A stretch of 64,000 nt of DNA from Solirubrobacter pauli (GTDB lineage Bacteria; Actinomycetota; Thermoleophilia; Solirubrobacterales; Solirubrobacteraceae), in NCBI RefSeq assembly GCF_003633755.1, contig NZ_RBIL01000001.1:1349426-1413425 (forward strand). Reading direction: 5' to 3'. The notes beneath the pieces were generated by a model, which did not search any database, had not been told where the DNA came from, and saw only the letters and a program-made list of their open reading frames with translations. Made by a program: the position numbers and the translations under genes. This document shows positions 53,549-61,688 of the stretch, in pieces (position 1 is the first letter of the stretch; the number at the start of each line of letters is the position of its first letter).

Positions 53549-54699
53549 GTCCGCGTCCTCGTGAACGTCGAGCCGTCGGGCTCGCCCGGCACGAGCTCCG
53601 CGCCGATCCGGCGCAGCAGCGGCGCCCTGAGGTCCATCTCGTCGCCGACGCTGGGATGGCAGCTGGGCGTGGTGAGCACGATGGTCGGTGGGTCGTAGAC
53701 CCCCGTGAAGATCTCGCGCGCCCGGTTGCGAATCGACTCCCGCAGCATGAGCGCGTCCGCGGGGAGGCCGAACGGTGACAGGACCGTGACCACGGCCCTG
53801 CGGTTCTGCCGCACCTGCGGCATCACGTCGTTCGCCAGCTTGTACGCCAGGCCGTCCTGGTACAGCGCCAGCAGGTCGACCACGATCACGACCAGCCCGT
53901 CCACCAGATGGCCGCTGATCTGCCCCGGGTCGTCCCAGAAGGTGTCGAGTGGCTCCCAGCGGAACTGCTCGAGCCGCGACTGCTTGAGCCGACGGTTGAT
54001 GTCCTCCTTGACGCCGTCGAGGACGTCACCGATCGTCGCCTCGCCCCGAAACGGCCGCCAGTCCTCGCGCTCGCTCCCGTAGTAGGGCAGCAGGTCCTCG
54101 CGCGACTCGAGACCCAGCCTGACGGCGAGCTGGTTCAACGTCTCCCCCACCTGCGGAGGCACCTGCACGTGCGGGTCGGTGGCGGCGAGCTCGGCCCGCG
54201 TCGGGGCGATCACGAGCAGCGGGACCGGCCGTGCGGCGTCCCTGTGCCGGAGGCTGGCGACCAGCTTGTCCAGCAGCGGCCGGCGCACCTCGGGCCCGAG
54301 GGCCGACGGACCGGCGGCGTACGCCCCGGCGGCCTTGCGGACGGCATCGATCCGCTCGTACCGGCGCAACGGCTTGTAGTCGCCCTCGAGCAGGACGGGG
54401 ATCACGTGCCGCGCCACCTCCGGCGTCGAGCGCCGCTCGGCCTCGAACACCGCCTTCTCGTGCGTGACCCAGTCGGACTCCGTCTGCGACCACAGCAGGA
54501 TGATGTGCCGCGAGCGCTTGAGCTCCTCGTCGAGCTGATCCGCCCATTCCGTCCCGGCGACGAGCCGATCCGTGTCGACGAAGACCTTGAAGTCCCGCCT
54601 CGCCAGCTCCACGGCGAGGAACGTCGCCCAGGCCTCGTCCTTGCGCACGTACGAGATGAACGCGTCGTACTCGAACTCGACGGCACCCTGCACGGCCAT
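53545..54699 (-). CDS. TIR-domain protein with unassigned C-terminal domain
   Basis: 384 residues. The TIR domain is 8-135: YDAFISYVRKD, the FVDTDRLVAGTEWADQLDEE loop, and SDWVTHEKAVFEAE with the presumed catalytic Glu81. Many bacterial TIRs hydrolyse NAD+. Residues 155-384 form a second alpha/beta domain with strands VPLLVIAPT, LVVIVVDLLAL and AVVTVLSPFG that I cannot place; parts recall TIR-like FxsC proteins. It is soluble. It lies between a membrane protein gene (three-base gap) and the STAND ATPase (GTGA overlap), so it is probably the effector or adaptor of that complex. Confidence 0.88.
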   Translation of the reverse strand: MAVQGAVEFEYDAFISYVRKDEAWATFLAVELARRDFKVFVDTDRLVAGTEWADQLDEELKRSRHIILLWSQTESDWVTHEKAVFEAERRSTPEVARHVIPVLLEGDYKPLRRYERIDAVRKAAGAYAAGPSALGPEVRRPLLDKLVASLRHRDAARPVPLLVIAPTRAELAATDPHVQVPPQVGETLNQLAVRLGLESREDLLPYYGSEREDWRPFRGEATIGDVLDGVKEDINRRLKQSRLEQFRWEPLDTFWDDPGQISGHLVDGLVVIVVDLLALYQDGLAYKLANDVMPQVRQNRRAVVTVLSPFGLPADALMLRESIRNRAREIFTGVYDPPTIVLTTPSCHPSVGDEMDLRAPLLRRIGAELVPGEPDGSTFTRTRT

Positions 54700-54702
54700 C
54701 GG

Positions 54703-55755
54703 CTAGAGCGGGGCCGCGGGCGGCTGGCGAATCGTCAAGGTGACGCTGTCCGTCCCGTGCGGCCCGGTCGCGGCCACGCCGTCCGCCCGCACCGCCGTGA
54801 CCTTCACGGGTCCGGGGGTGACCTCCTGCGGGACCTTGACGGTCACGCGGTCGGTGCCGAGCACGTTGGTCGTGGACGCCACCTCCGCGGGGAATCCGCC
54901 GATGTCGACCGTCGGAGCGAGCGCCGTGCCTCCCGGAGCGACGTCCGCCGGGACGACGAGGTTGCGGCCGAGGACCTCGACCTGCGAGCTGAGGGTCGCC
55001 GTGGTGGGCCACGCCGCGGTCGGTTGCACCGCGGTGATCTGGGGGCCGGCCTGGCTGATGAGCTTCTTGGCCGAGTAGCCCGTGGCGGAGGTCAGCGCGA
55101 GGCCGGCGAGCAGCGGCGGGACGTCCGGGAACCCCTCGTCGAACGCCCGGATCAACGTGACGACGAACCAGACGAGCGCGATGAAGTTGAAGAGCACGTA
55201 CTGGAGGTCGCCGATGTCGCCCTCGCCGCGGTCGTCGGCGACCAGCTGCGAGGGCGCCGCCGTGCCGACCGGTGCGACGGTCTTGCCCGCCTCGCCTTCC
55301 GCGTCCGCGGTCGCCTTGTACTTGGCCAGCACGGCTGCGGCGTAGGGTCCGCCCAGCAGGATCAGGTACTCCTCCTGCAGCCCGCCCTGCAGTGCGGTCC
55401 ACCCGGCCGTGTCGCCGCGCCAGTAGGCGAGCATCGTCGCCACGAGGCCCCACACGATCGCGAACGTCCACGCGAACATCACCGTCTTGGAGGTGGAGAC
55501 CCGGTTGTCCTTGCCGACGATGAGAAACCGGAGCAGGGACAGCGAGCGCTTCCGGTACTCCTCGGCCAGCACGAGCGCCGTGGCGCTCTCCGGGATCAGG
55601 CTGCCCTTGGGGACGTGTTGCTCGACTCCACCGACGGGCGTGTACGTGACCGCTGCGGTCGCGACGTACACGGTCCGGCGGATCAGCGTCAGCAGCCCCC
55701 ACACCGCGAGGACGAACGCGAGCGCGACCAACATGCCAAAGGTGTCGTCCTGCAT
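54703..55755 (-). CDS. Membrane protein with TIG-like C-terminal domain
   Basis: 350 residues. ATG 55755 has AGGAGGACACGA directly upstream, a strong ribosome site. Likely membrane helices: 6-25, 92-111, 130-146, 185-204 and 212-228. The last 110 residues (from AGPQITAVQPTAAWP) look like an IPT/TIG beta sandwich, with VEVLGRNLVVPADV and VTVKVPQEVTPGPVKVTAV. No family recognised. As first gene of the membrane protein-TIR-STAND operon it may anchor the complex or form the pore. The upstream 96 bases are AT-richer than the rest and likely hold the promoter. Confidence 0.8.
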   Translation of the reverse strand: MQDDTFGMLVALAFVLAVWGLLTLIRRTVYVATAAVTYTPVGGVEQHVPKGSLIPESATALVLAEEYRKRSLSLLRFLIVGKDNRVSTSKTVMFAWTFAIVWGLVATMLAYWRGDTAGWTALQGGLQEEYLILLGGPYAAAVLAKYKATADAEGEAGKTVAPVGTAAPSQLVADDRGEGDIGDLQYVLFNFIALVWFVVTLIRAFDEGFPDVPPLLAGLALTSATGYSAKKLISQAGPQITAVQPTAAWPTTATLSSQVEVLGRNLVVPADVAPGGTALAPTVDIGGFPAEVASTTNVLGTDRVTVKVPQEVTPGPVKVTAVRADGVAATGPHGTDSVTLTIRQPPAAPL

Positions 55756-55851
55756 TCGTGTCCTCCTCGGGGTCGGACCGCAAGCATCTTCGATTCAGAC
55801 CACCAAAGGCAAGTCTCTAAAGCGCTCAACCAGTCATAAGCGAGCGCGACC

Positions 55852-57177
55852 CTACCCCCGGGGGGCGCGCAGGTGGGCCTTCCATTCGACGAGGTCGGCG
55901 TCGCTGGCGCCCAGCCGCTCATGCAGCGTGTCCAACCCGCGCTCGATCGACTCGAGGTCGCCGGGGGTCGGGCCAAGGGCGCGCACCGCGTCCAGGTGGT
56001 CGAGCGCGTCGTCCTCGCCGCGGACGATCGCCGCCGTCGCAGCGGTGGCGTTCGACCACAGGCTGTTCTCGTCGAGGTCGCGGATGATCCGCTGCGCCTG
56101 GGCGTACGTCGCCCGCGCGGGCTCGATCTCCCCCAGCCGGAGCTGGACCTGGCCGAGCAGATCCGCGAGGTAATAGGAGCTCGAGTTGTGGTCCAGGGCG
56201 GTCTGGTAGACGTCGCGTGCGGCTTCGAAGCGCTCGAGCGCAACGAGCCAGCGCCCTTTCAGCGCGGCGCACTGGACGTTGTCGGCGGCAGCGCCAGGGT
56301 CGAGCTTGTCGATGTCGGCGATGACCCGCTCCGCCTCGTCGAGCGCCTTGCAGTCCAGGAGCGCCTTGCCCAGGAAGCGCAGCGTGTAGATGTCACGGGG
56401 AGCGAGCTTGTGCGCGAGACGGTACTGCGCGGCCGCGGCCTGATGGTCGCGCGAGGCGGCGTAGAGATCGCCGAGGCGACGGTGCAGGCGCACGTCGAGC
56501 GGACGCTCGGCCTTGTCGCGCTGGCGACCGAACGCCACGGTCATCCACTGGTGCAACGTGCTGACCTCGTGCGCGCGCCCGCTGCGGGCGAGCTCGTCCA
56601 TCCGCAGCATCCACTCCTGCACGACCGGCTCCGTCGGGAGCAGTGGCGCGAGCCGCATCGCCTCACGCGTGCCGTCGATCCAGCGCGTGACCGCCGCTTC
56701 CTGCCGCGAGGCGACATCCATGATCTGATCGGCCGGGACCAGCTCGGGGACGAGCGCGCGAAGCAGCTGGCGGACGGAGTCGGGGTCGTCGCCGCGCACG
56801 TACTGCTGGCGGCTCTTCGCCAACGGGTCCGGGACGTCGGCGCTCTCGATCCCGAACAGGACCGGGCGGACGCGCTCCAGTGCGGCGTCGCCCTTCGCCG
56901 TCGCCGCGCTGAACACCGCCCCCGCTTCCCACAGGACCCACGGCTTCTGCACCGACGCGGGCGTCAGCAGGATCAGCGTCCCGTCGCCCGTCGCGACCTG
57001 CGTGTTGATCCACTTGAACCAGTCGGCGCCGGGCTTGATGGCACCTTCGCCCTGGGTGCGCGTGGAGTAGTTGACGGCGACCGACCGGTCGAACAGCAGC
57101 TCGAGCGCGGCGCTGATGGCGTGCGCGACATCCGCGTCCGTACCCGTGTGGCTGATGAAGATCCCCGCGATCAGCAG
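55852..57177 (-). CDS. TIR and TPR protein lacking a canonical start codon
   Basis: About 441 residues if read from CTG 57177. The N-terminus GIFISHTGTDADVAHAI to KPWVLWEAGAVFSA is a clear TIR domain, with the WxxxE pattern placing the presumed catalytic Glu at 84. The rest is helical with TPR units (ERPLDVRLHRRLGDLYAASR, AAAQYRLAHKLAPRDIYTLR, RARATYAQAQ-like). A TAG at 57183-57181 closes the frame upstream; between it and GTG 56952 there is no ATG, GTG or TTG, only CTG. Starting at 56952 would destroy the TIR domain. So either CTG (57177 or 57174) is used or the 5' end is lost. Confidence 0.75.
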   Translation of the reverse strand: MLIAGIFISHTGTDADVAHAISAALELLFDRSVAVNYSTRTQGEGAIKPGADWFKWINTQVATGDGTLILLTPASVQKPWVLWEAGAVFSAATAKGDAALERVRPVLFGIESADVPDPLAKSRQQYVRGDDPDSVRQLLRALVPELVPADQIMDVASRQEAAVTRWIDGTREAMRLAPLLPTEPVVQEWMLRMDELARSGRAHEVSTLHQWMTVAFGRQRDKAERPLDVRLHRRLGDLYAASRDHQAAAAQYRLAHKLAPRDIYTLRFLGKALLDCKALDEAERVIADIDKLDPGAAADNVQCAALKGRWLVALERFEAARDVYQTALDHNSSSYYLADLLGQVQLRLGEIEPARATYAQAQRIIRDLDENSLWSNATAATAAIVRGEDDALDHLDAVRALGPTPGDLESIERGLDTLHERLGASDADLVEWKAHLRAPRG

Positions 57178-57180
57178 ACC

Positions 57181-57207
57181 CTATCCGGATCGGTATAGAG
57201 TCGCCCG
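57181..57207. promoter_or_regulatory. Divergent promoter of the TIR-TPR and SLATT genes
   Basis: TATAGA (57194-57199) lies eight bases before the SLATT GTG, and its complement TATACC (57197-57192) serves the minus strand. The SLATT transcript would start at or next to its GTG, so it is probably leaderless. Confidence 0.45.
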
Positions 57208-58059
57208 GTGCTGACTTTGGACGAGGTCTTCAAGCGGCAGCGCCAGTGGTCGGAGTCGGCCGACGCGCTCAAGCGGCAGCTGCAGAAGTGGCGCAACGTC
57301 GCCCTCATCTTGACCATCGTGGGCGCCGTGCTGGCCAACGCCGGCGTGATGCTGGGCCTTGACACCACCCCCGGCAAGTGGCTCACCGGCATCAGCGGCT
57401 TCGTGGTCGCCGCGGGCACGCTCGTCCGGCCGCGCGGAAGCGCGCAGGCGGTGCTCGACTGGACCCGCAGCCGCTCGGTGTCAGAGGCGCTGAAGACCGA
57501 GATCTACCTCTACCTCAACGGACGGGGTGACTACGCGCAGGGCAACCCCAACGCGCACCTGGACACCACCGTAACGGAGCTCGAAGGGAACGCGGCCGAG
57601 CTGTCGCCGGCTGAGGATCTGCCGCTCCGCAAGCAACGCACGCTGCCGCAGGGGTCGACGCCCGAGACGTACAAGACCGAGCGGCTGGACTCGCAGATCG
57701 GCTATTACAGCCGCAACGCCACCGCGCTCGCGAGCCGGATCAAGGCGGTCAAGAACATCGAGTTCGCGCTGGGCTTGGTGGCCGCGGCGGTCGCGACCAT
57801 CGCGGGGATCAGCGAGGTCGAGGACGTCGCCATCTGGGTACCCGTCGTCAGCGCGCTGGCCGCGGCCGTGACCGCGCACGCCGCAGCGGAGCGCTACGAG
57901 TACCTGCTCGTCGAGTACCGGCGCACCGCCGGCCAGCTCAAGCACCTCAAGCGCACCGCTGCCGGCGACGCCGACTTCGTCGACCGCTGCGAGAGCGTCA
58001 TCTCGACCCAGAACCAGGGCTGGATGGCCAAGTTCGCCGAGATGGACACGGCGCCGTGA
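57208..58059 (+). CDS. SLATT/DUF4231-type membrane protein
   Basis: 283 residues with two helical hairpins in the membrane: 31-50 and 58-74, then 184-201 and 207-226, each preceded by an amphipathic, charged helix. The last part (AERYEYLLVEYRRTAGQLKH) is typical of SLATT domains, often annotated DUF4231. SLATT proteins are predicted pore formers in bacterial conflict systems, linked to nucleotide-signal or TIR-type sensors. It is divergent from the TIR-TPR gene. I infer it is a membrane effector that stays off until the TIR/STAND proteins act. Confidence 0.85.
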   Translation: MLTLDEVFKRQRQWSESADALKRQLQKWRNVALILTIVGAVLANAGVMLGLDTTPGKWLTGISGFVVAAGTLVRPRGSAQAVLDWTRSRSVSEALKTEIYLYLNGRGDYAQGNPNAHLDTTVTELEGNAAELSPAEDLPLRKQRTLPQGSTPETYKTERLDSQIGYYSRNATALASRIKAVKNIEFALGLVAAAVATIAGISEVEDVAIWVPVVSALAAAVTAHAAAERYEYLLVEYRRTAGQLKHLKRTAAGDADFVDRCESVISTQNQGWMAKFAEMDTAP

Positions 58060-58063
58060 CCTG

Positions 58064-59050
58064 TCACGCGACCGCGTCCAGGCGGTCGTCCTCGCGTACG
58101 AGTCGGGCATCGCGGTCCCCGGTCAGGGCTAGCCACACGATGTCGCCCGCGCCCAGCTCCAGCTGCGCCGCCTCGGTGCGCGTGAGCTGGGCGAAGACGG
58201 TCTGCCCGTCCCCGAGCTGGAGCTCCACGCGGACCTCGAAGCCGAGGTGGCTGACGCGGGTGACCTGCGCCTCGCGCGCGTCGCCGTCCGGCTGCGCGAG
58301 CAGCGAGATGTCGTGCGGGCGCACGAGCGTGTCGTCGACCTGCGCGACCGGGCCGAGGAACCCCATCACGAACGAGTTCGCCGGCCGGTCGTAGAGCTCG
58401 CGCGGCCCGCCGACCTGCTCGATGCGCGCGTTGTCCATGACCGCGATGTTGTCCGCGATCGACAGCGCCTCCTCCTGGTCGTGCGTGACCAGGAGGGTCG
58501 TGACGTGGACCTCCTCGTGCAGGCGGCGCAGCCACTCGCGCAGCTCGGCGCGGACCTTCGCGTCCAGCGCGCCGAACGGCTCATCGAGCAGCAGCACGCG
58601 CGGCTCGACCGCCAGCGCGCGCGCCAGCGCCATCCGCTGGCGCTGGCCGCCGGACAGCTGCGACGGGTAGCGCTTCGCGAACCCGGCGAGACCGACGATC
58701 TTCAGCAGCTCGTTGACGCGGTCGTCGATCCGCTCCTTCGGCGTCTTGCGGATCTTCAGGCCGAACCCGACGTTGTCGTGCACGGTCATGTGCTTGAACG
58801 CCGCGTAGTGCTGGAAGACGAAGCCGATCCCGCGCTTCTGGGGCACGACGCCGGTCACGTCGTCACCGTGGATGGTCACGGTCCCGGAGTCGGCGAACTC
58901 GAGCCCGCCGATGATCCGCAGCAGCGTCGACTTGCCCGAGCCCGACGGGCCGAGCAGCGCCGTCAGGGAGCCGTCCGGGACCTCGATCGAGACGTCGTCG
59001 AGGGCGGTGAAGTCGCCGAAGCGCTTGGACACGTTCGAGACGGTGATCAT
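58064..59050 (-). CDS. cysA: Sulfate/thiosulfate ABC importer ATPase CysA
   Basis: 328 residues. Walker [12 protein letters not shown], signature [15 protein letters not shown], Walker [13 protein letters not shown] and a C-terminal TOBE-like domain (from about residue 240). It drives sulfate import through CysT/CysW with the binding protein encoded upstream. Its start overlaps the cysW stop (ATGA). The last residues (about [13 protein letters not shown]) are encoded within the island repeat on the other strand, so the 3' end of cysA and the response regulator's 3' end overlap in the same 57 bp. Confidence 0.95.
   Translation of the reverse strand: MITVSNVSKRFGDFTALDDVSIEVPDGSLTALLGPSGSGKSTLLRIIGGLEFADSGTVTIHGDDVTGVVPQKRGIGFVFQHYAAFKHMTVHDNVGFGLKIRKTPKERIDDRVNELLKIVGLAGFAKRYPSQLSGGQRQRMALARALAVEPRVLLLDEPFGALDAKVRAELREWLRRLHEEVHVTTLLVTHDQEEALSIADNIAVMDNARIEQVGGPRELYDRPANSFVMGFLGPVAQVDDTLVRPHDISLLAQPDGDAREAQVTRVSHLGFEVRVELQLGDGQTVFAQLTRTEAAQLELGAGDIVWLALTGDRDARLVREDDRLDAVA
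58066..58122 (+). repeat. Right island boundary: 57-bp direct repeat
   Basis: Second copy of 50831-50887. Read on the plus strand it encodes [19 protein letters not shown], then QG and TAG at 58130-58132: a displaced 3' end of a response regulator with no 5' part next to it. On the minus strand it encodes the last residues of CysA. Confidence 0.9.
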
Positions 59051-59820
59051 GCCTCCCGCCTCCTTTCGAGCACGGTCATGAGGATGAGCGTGATGAGCGC
59101 GAGGCCCATCAGGACGGTCGCCGCCGAGTAGGCGCCGAAGGTGTTGTGGTCGTCGATGTAGCGGGCGTGGACGAGCAGCGTGAGCGTCTGGGACTCGCCC
59201 GGCACGCCGCCGGCGACGACGGTCAGCGCCCCGAACTCGCCGAGCGAGCGGGCGACGGTGAGCACGACGCCGTAGCCGACGCCGACGCGGATCGCCGGGA
59301 GCGTGATCCGCCAGAACGTCTGCCAGCGCGTGGCGCCGAGCGTCGAAGCGGCTTCCTCCTGCTCGGTGCCGATCTCCCGCAGCACCGGCTCGACCTCCCG
59401 CACCACGAACGGCAAGGTCACGAACACGGTCGCGAGCACCATGCCGGGCAGCGAGAAGATCACCGGGAACGCGCCGCCGAGCCAGCCGTCGTTGCCCCAG
59501 AACAGGATCAGGGCGACGCCGACGATCACGGGCGAGACCGCGAACGGCAGGTCCACGACCGCCTGCAGGATGCCCTTGCCGGGGAAGTTCCCGCGGGCGA
59601 GCGCCAGGGCCGTCACCAGCCCGAAGACGACGTTGAGCGGCACCACGATCGCGACGATCAGCAGCGACAACGAGATCGCCGAGATCGCCGCGGGCGTCGT
59701 CACCGACTCGAAGAACGCGGTGAAGCCGTCCTCGAACGTGCGGTAGAAGATCATCGCCAGCGGCACCAGCACCAGGACGGTGAGGTAGCCGAGCGCGGCG
59801 GTCCGGAGCGCGATCCTCAT
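59047..59820 (-). CDS. cysW: Sulfate ABC transporter permease CysW
   Basis: 257 residues, six hydrophobic helices and the EAA coupling loop [18 protein letters not shown]. It forms the channel with CysT. Coupled by ATGA overlaps to cysT upstream and cysA downstream. The length is slightly shorter than in E. coli. Tungstate/molybdate permeases share this fold, but the CysT partner and the sulfate-type binding protein make sulfate or thiosulfate the likely cargo. Confidence 0.94.
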   Translation of the reverse strand: MRIALRTAALGYLTVLVLVPLAMIFYRTFEDGFTAFFESVTTPAAISAISLSLLIVAIVVPLNVVFGLVTALALARGNFPGKGILQAVVDLPFAVSPVIVGVALILFWGNDGWLGGAFPVIFSLPGMVLATVFVTLPFVVREVEPVLREIGTEQEEAASTLGATRWQTFWRITLPAIRVGVGYGVVLTVARSLGEFGALTVVAGGVPGESQTLTLLVHARYIDDHNTFGAYSAATVLMGLALITLILMTVLERRREA

Positions 59821-60644
59821 CCGACGTCCTTGCGCTTCGTGAACCGGCGGATCGCGAACAGCACCACGAACGAGATCAGCAGCAGCGTCACCGACACGGC
59901 CGCGGCGCTCGCCGGCCGGTCGGTCTCGATCTGCTTGGCGATGTACTGCGACGCGACCTCGGTGTCCCGTGGGATGCCACCGCCGATCAGCACGACCGAG
60001 CCGAACTCGCCGATCGCCCGCGCGAACGCCAGGCCGGCGCCGCCGAGCAGCGCCGGGTACAGGGCGGGCAGGATGATCCGCCGGAACGTCGTCCAGCCGC
60101 TCGCGCCGAGCGAGGCCGCGGCCTGCTCGGCCTCGCGGTCGACCTCCAGCAGCACCGGCTGCACCGACCGCACGACGAACGGCAGCGTCACGAACGCCAA
60201 CGCGAGGATGACCGCGGGCTTGGTCGCGTACAGGTGGATGCCGACCGGGCTGCGCGGGCCGTACAGCGAGAGCAGCACGATCGAGGCGACGATGGTCGGC
60301 AGCGCGAACGGCAGGTCGATGACCGCGTTGACCAGCGACTTGCCGCGGAAGTCGTCACGGACGAGCACCCACGCGATCAGCGTGCCCGTGACGACGTTGA
60401 TCAGCGCCACCAGCGCGGAGATCGCGGTCGTGAGCAGCAGCGCGTAGCGCGCCGACGGCGCGCTGATCGCGTCCCAGAACGCGCCCAGGCCACCGTCGAG
60501 CGACTTGGTGAAGACCGCCGCCAGCGGCAGCAGGACGATCAGGCTCAACCACAGCGAGGCGACGCCGAGCCCGATCGGGCCGACACCGCCGCCGAGCGAG
60601 CGGCGCGTCCGCGCAGGCGGCTTGGGGACCGCGAGCGACGCCAT
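59817..60644 (-). CDS. cysT: Sulfate ABC transporter permease CysT
   Basis: 275 residues with six helices and the coupling loop [18 protein letters not shown]. The basic N-terminus and the [20 protein letters not shown] stretch are typical of CysT (CysU). It starts six bases after the binding-protein stop and overlaps cysW. Inner-membrane half of the sulfate importer. Confidence 0.94.
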   Translation of the reverse strand: MASLAVPKPPARTRRSLGGGVGPIGLGVASLWLSLIVLLPLAAVFTKSLDGGLGAFWDAISAPSARYALLLTTAISALVALINVVTGTLIAWVLVRDDFRGKSLVNAVIDLPFALPTIVASIVLLSLYGPRSPVGIHLYATKPAVILALAFVTLPFVVRSVQPVLLEVDREAEQAAASLGASGWTTFRRIILPALYPALLGGAGLAFARAIGEFGSVVLIGGGIPRDTEVASQYIAKQIETDRPASAAAVSVTLLLISFVVLFAIRRFTKRKDVG

Positions 60645-60650
60645 GCGCGC

Positions 60651-61688
60651 CTAGCCCGTGGCCTCGTCGTAGATCTTGGCCACGGAGCCCTTCTCGGGGT
60701 CGAAGAGCTCGTCGTTGACCTTGCCCCAGCCGCCGAGGTCGTCAATCGTCCACAGCTTCTCGGGCGCCGGGAAGTCGGACGCGAACTGCTGCGCCACCGC
60801 CTCGTCGACCGGGCGGAAGCCGGCCTCGGCCCACTTCGTCTGGCCTTCCTTGGTGTAGAGGAAGTCGACGAAGGCCTGGGCCTGCTCCTTGTGCTTGGAG
60901 GTGTTGAGGACCGCGACCGGGTTCTCGATCTTGAACGTGACCGGCGGGTTCGTGTGCTCGACGTCCTCGCCGTTGCGCTCGGCGAACAGCGCCTCGTTCT
61001 CGTACGAGAGCAGCACGTCGCCCGTGCCCTGCAGGAAGGTCTCGGTCGCCTCACGGCCGGACTTCGGCTGCACCTTGATGTGCTCGCCGATCAGCTTCTC
61101 CAGGTACGCGAGGCCGGCCTTCGGGTCCTGCCCGCCGCGTGACTTCTCCGCGTACGGCGCGAGCAGGTTCCACTTCGCCGAGCCGCTCGAGAACGGGTTG
61201 GGCGTGACGACCTCGATGCCGGGCTCGAGCAGGTCGTCCCACGTCTTGATGCCCTTCGGGTTGCCCTTGCGCGTCACGATCGTGACCACCGAGCCGAACG
61301 GGATGCCCTTGTGCTCGCCCTGGTTCCAGGTCTCGTCGACCTGGCCGGACTTCACGAGCCGCGTGACGTCGGGCTCGACCGAGAAGTTGACGATGTCCGT
61401 CGGCAGGCCGGACTCGACCTTGCGCGACTGGTCGCCGGAGGCGCCGTAGGACTGGCTGAACGTGACGCCCTTGCCCTCGGGCGTCTCGTTGAAGGCCGGG
61501 ATGACGAGGTCGAAGCCGACCTTGGGCACCGCGTAGGCGACGAGCGACAGCTTGACGCCGCCGCCCTCGCGTGCGGCCGCCTCGTTCGAGCCGCCGCCTA
61601 CCTCATCGCTCGCGCCGCCACAGCCCGCCGCCACGGCGGCGAGCAGGGTGGCCGTCAAGGCCAGGAACTTGAGCGAGTGGGACCTCAC
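60651..61688 (-). CDS. sbp: Sulfate-binding lipoprotein
   Basis: 345 residues from GTG 61688, with AAGGAG eight bases upstream. The lipobox AVAAGCGG makes it a lipoprotein on the outer face. The fold is that of periplasmic sulfate/thiosulfate-binding proteins (VTFSQSYGASGDQSRKVESG, VVTIVTRKGNPKGIKTWDDL, VTPNPFSSGSAKWNLLAPYA). First gene of the sbp-cysT-cysW-cysA operon. Its 5' end overlaps the 3' end of the M6 protease frame by 86 bases, and a dyad lies just upstream of its ribosome site. Confidence 0.94.
   Translation of the reverse strand: MRSHSLKFLALTATLLAAVAAGCGGASDEVGGGSNEAAAREGGGVKLSLVAYAVPKVGFDLVIPAFNETPEGKGVTFSQSYGASGDQSRKVESGLPTDIVNFSVEPDVTRLVKSGQVDETWNQGEHKGIPFGSVVTIVTRKGNPKGIKTWDDLLEPGIEVVTPNPFSSGSAKWNLLAPYAEKSRGGQDPKAGLAYLEKLIGEHIKVQPKSGREATETFLQGTGDVLLSYENEALFAERNGEDVEHTNPPVTFKIENPVAVLNTSKHKEQAQAFVDFLYTKEGQTKWAEAGFRPVDEAVAQQFASDFPAPEKLWTIDDLGGWGKVNDELFDPEKGSVAKIYDEATG

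Larger units (their letters stand above)
50831..58122. mobile_element. 7.2 kb genomic island with TIR/STAND/SLATT cargo
   Basis: Bounded by the two 57-bp repeats. Recombination between them would remove 7,235 bp, leaving a response regulator ending AVPGQG-stop and cysA with the same last residues and a TAG stop in place of TGA. All five genes inside look like a conflict system. No integrase, transposase or relaxase is present, so movement must rely on outside enzymes or an ancestral recombinase that was lost. Confidence 0.75.

Noticed and set aside
50189-53698. A 1,169-codon open frame on the plus strand across the STAND ATPase gene
   Set aside because: Low-complexity Arg-rich translation with no motif; the minus-strand gene has two clear P-loops and start-stop coupling.
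56952-57177. Starting the TIR-TPR gene at GTG 56952
   Set aside because: This would cut off the TIR domain, whose sequence is well kept up to the TAG at 57183.
50888-58065. Insertion sequence or integrative element with its own enzyme
   Set aside because: No transposase, tyrosine or serine recombinase motif, and no terminal inverted repeats were found at the edges.
50831-58122. FxSxx-type RiPP cluster
   Set aside because: The STAND protein and TIR genes recall FxsT and FxsC, but there is no radical SAM maturase and no small FxSxx-ending peptide in the gaps.
58066-58132. A separate small gene at the right repeat
   Set aside because: It encodes only the last 20 or so residues of a response regulator, with no start or upstream domain; it is a boundary fragment.
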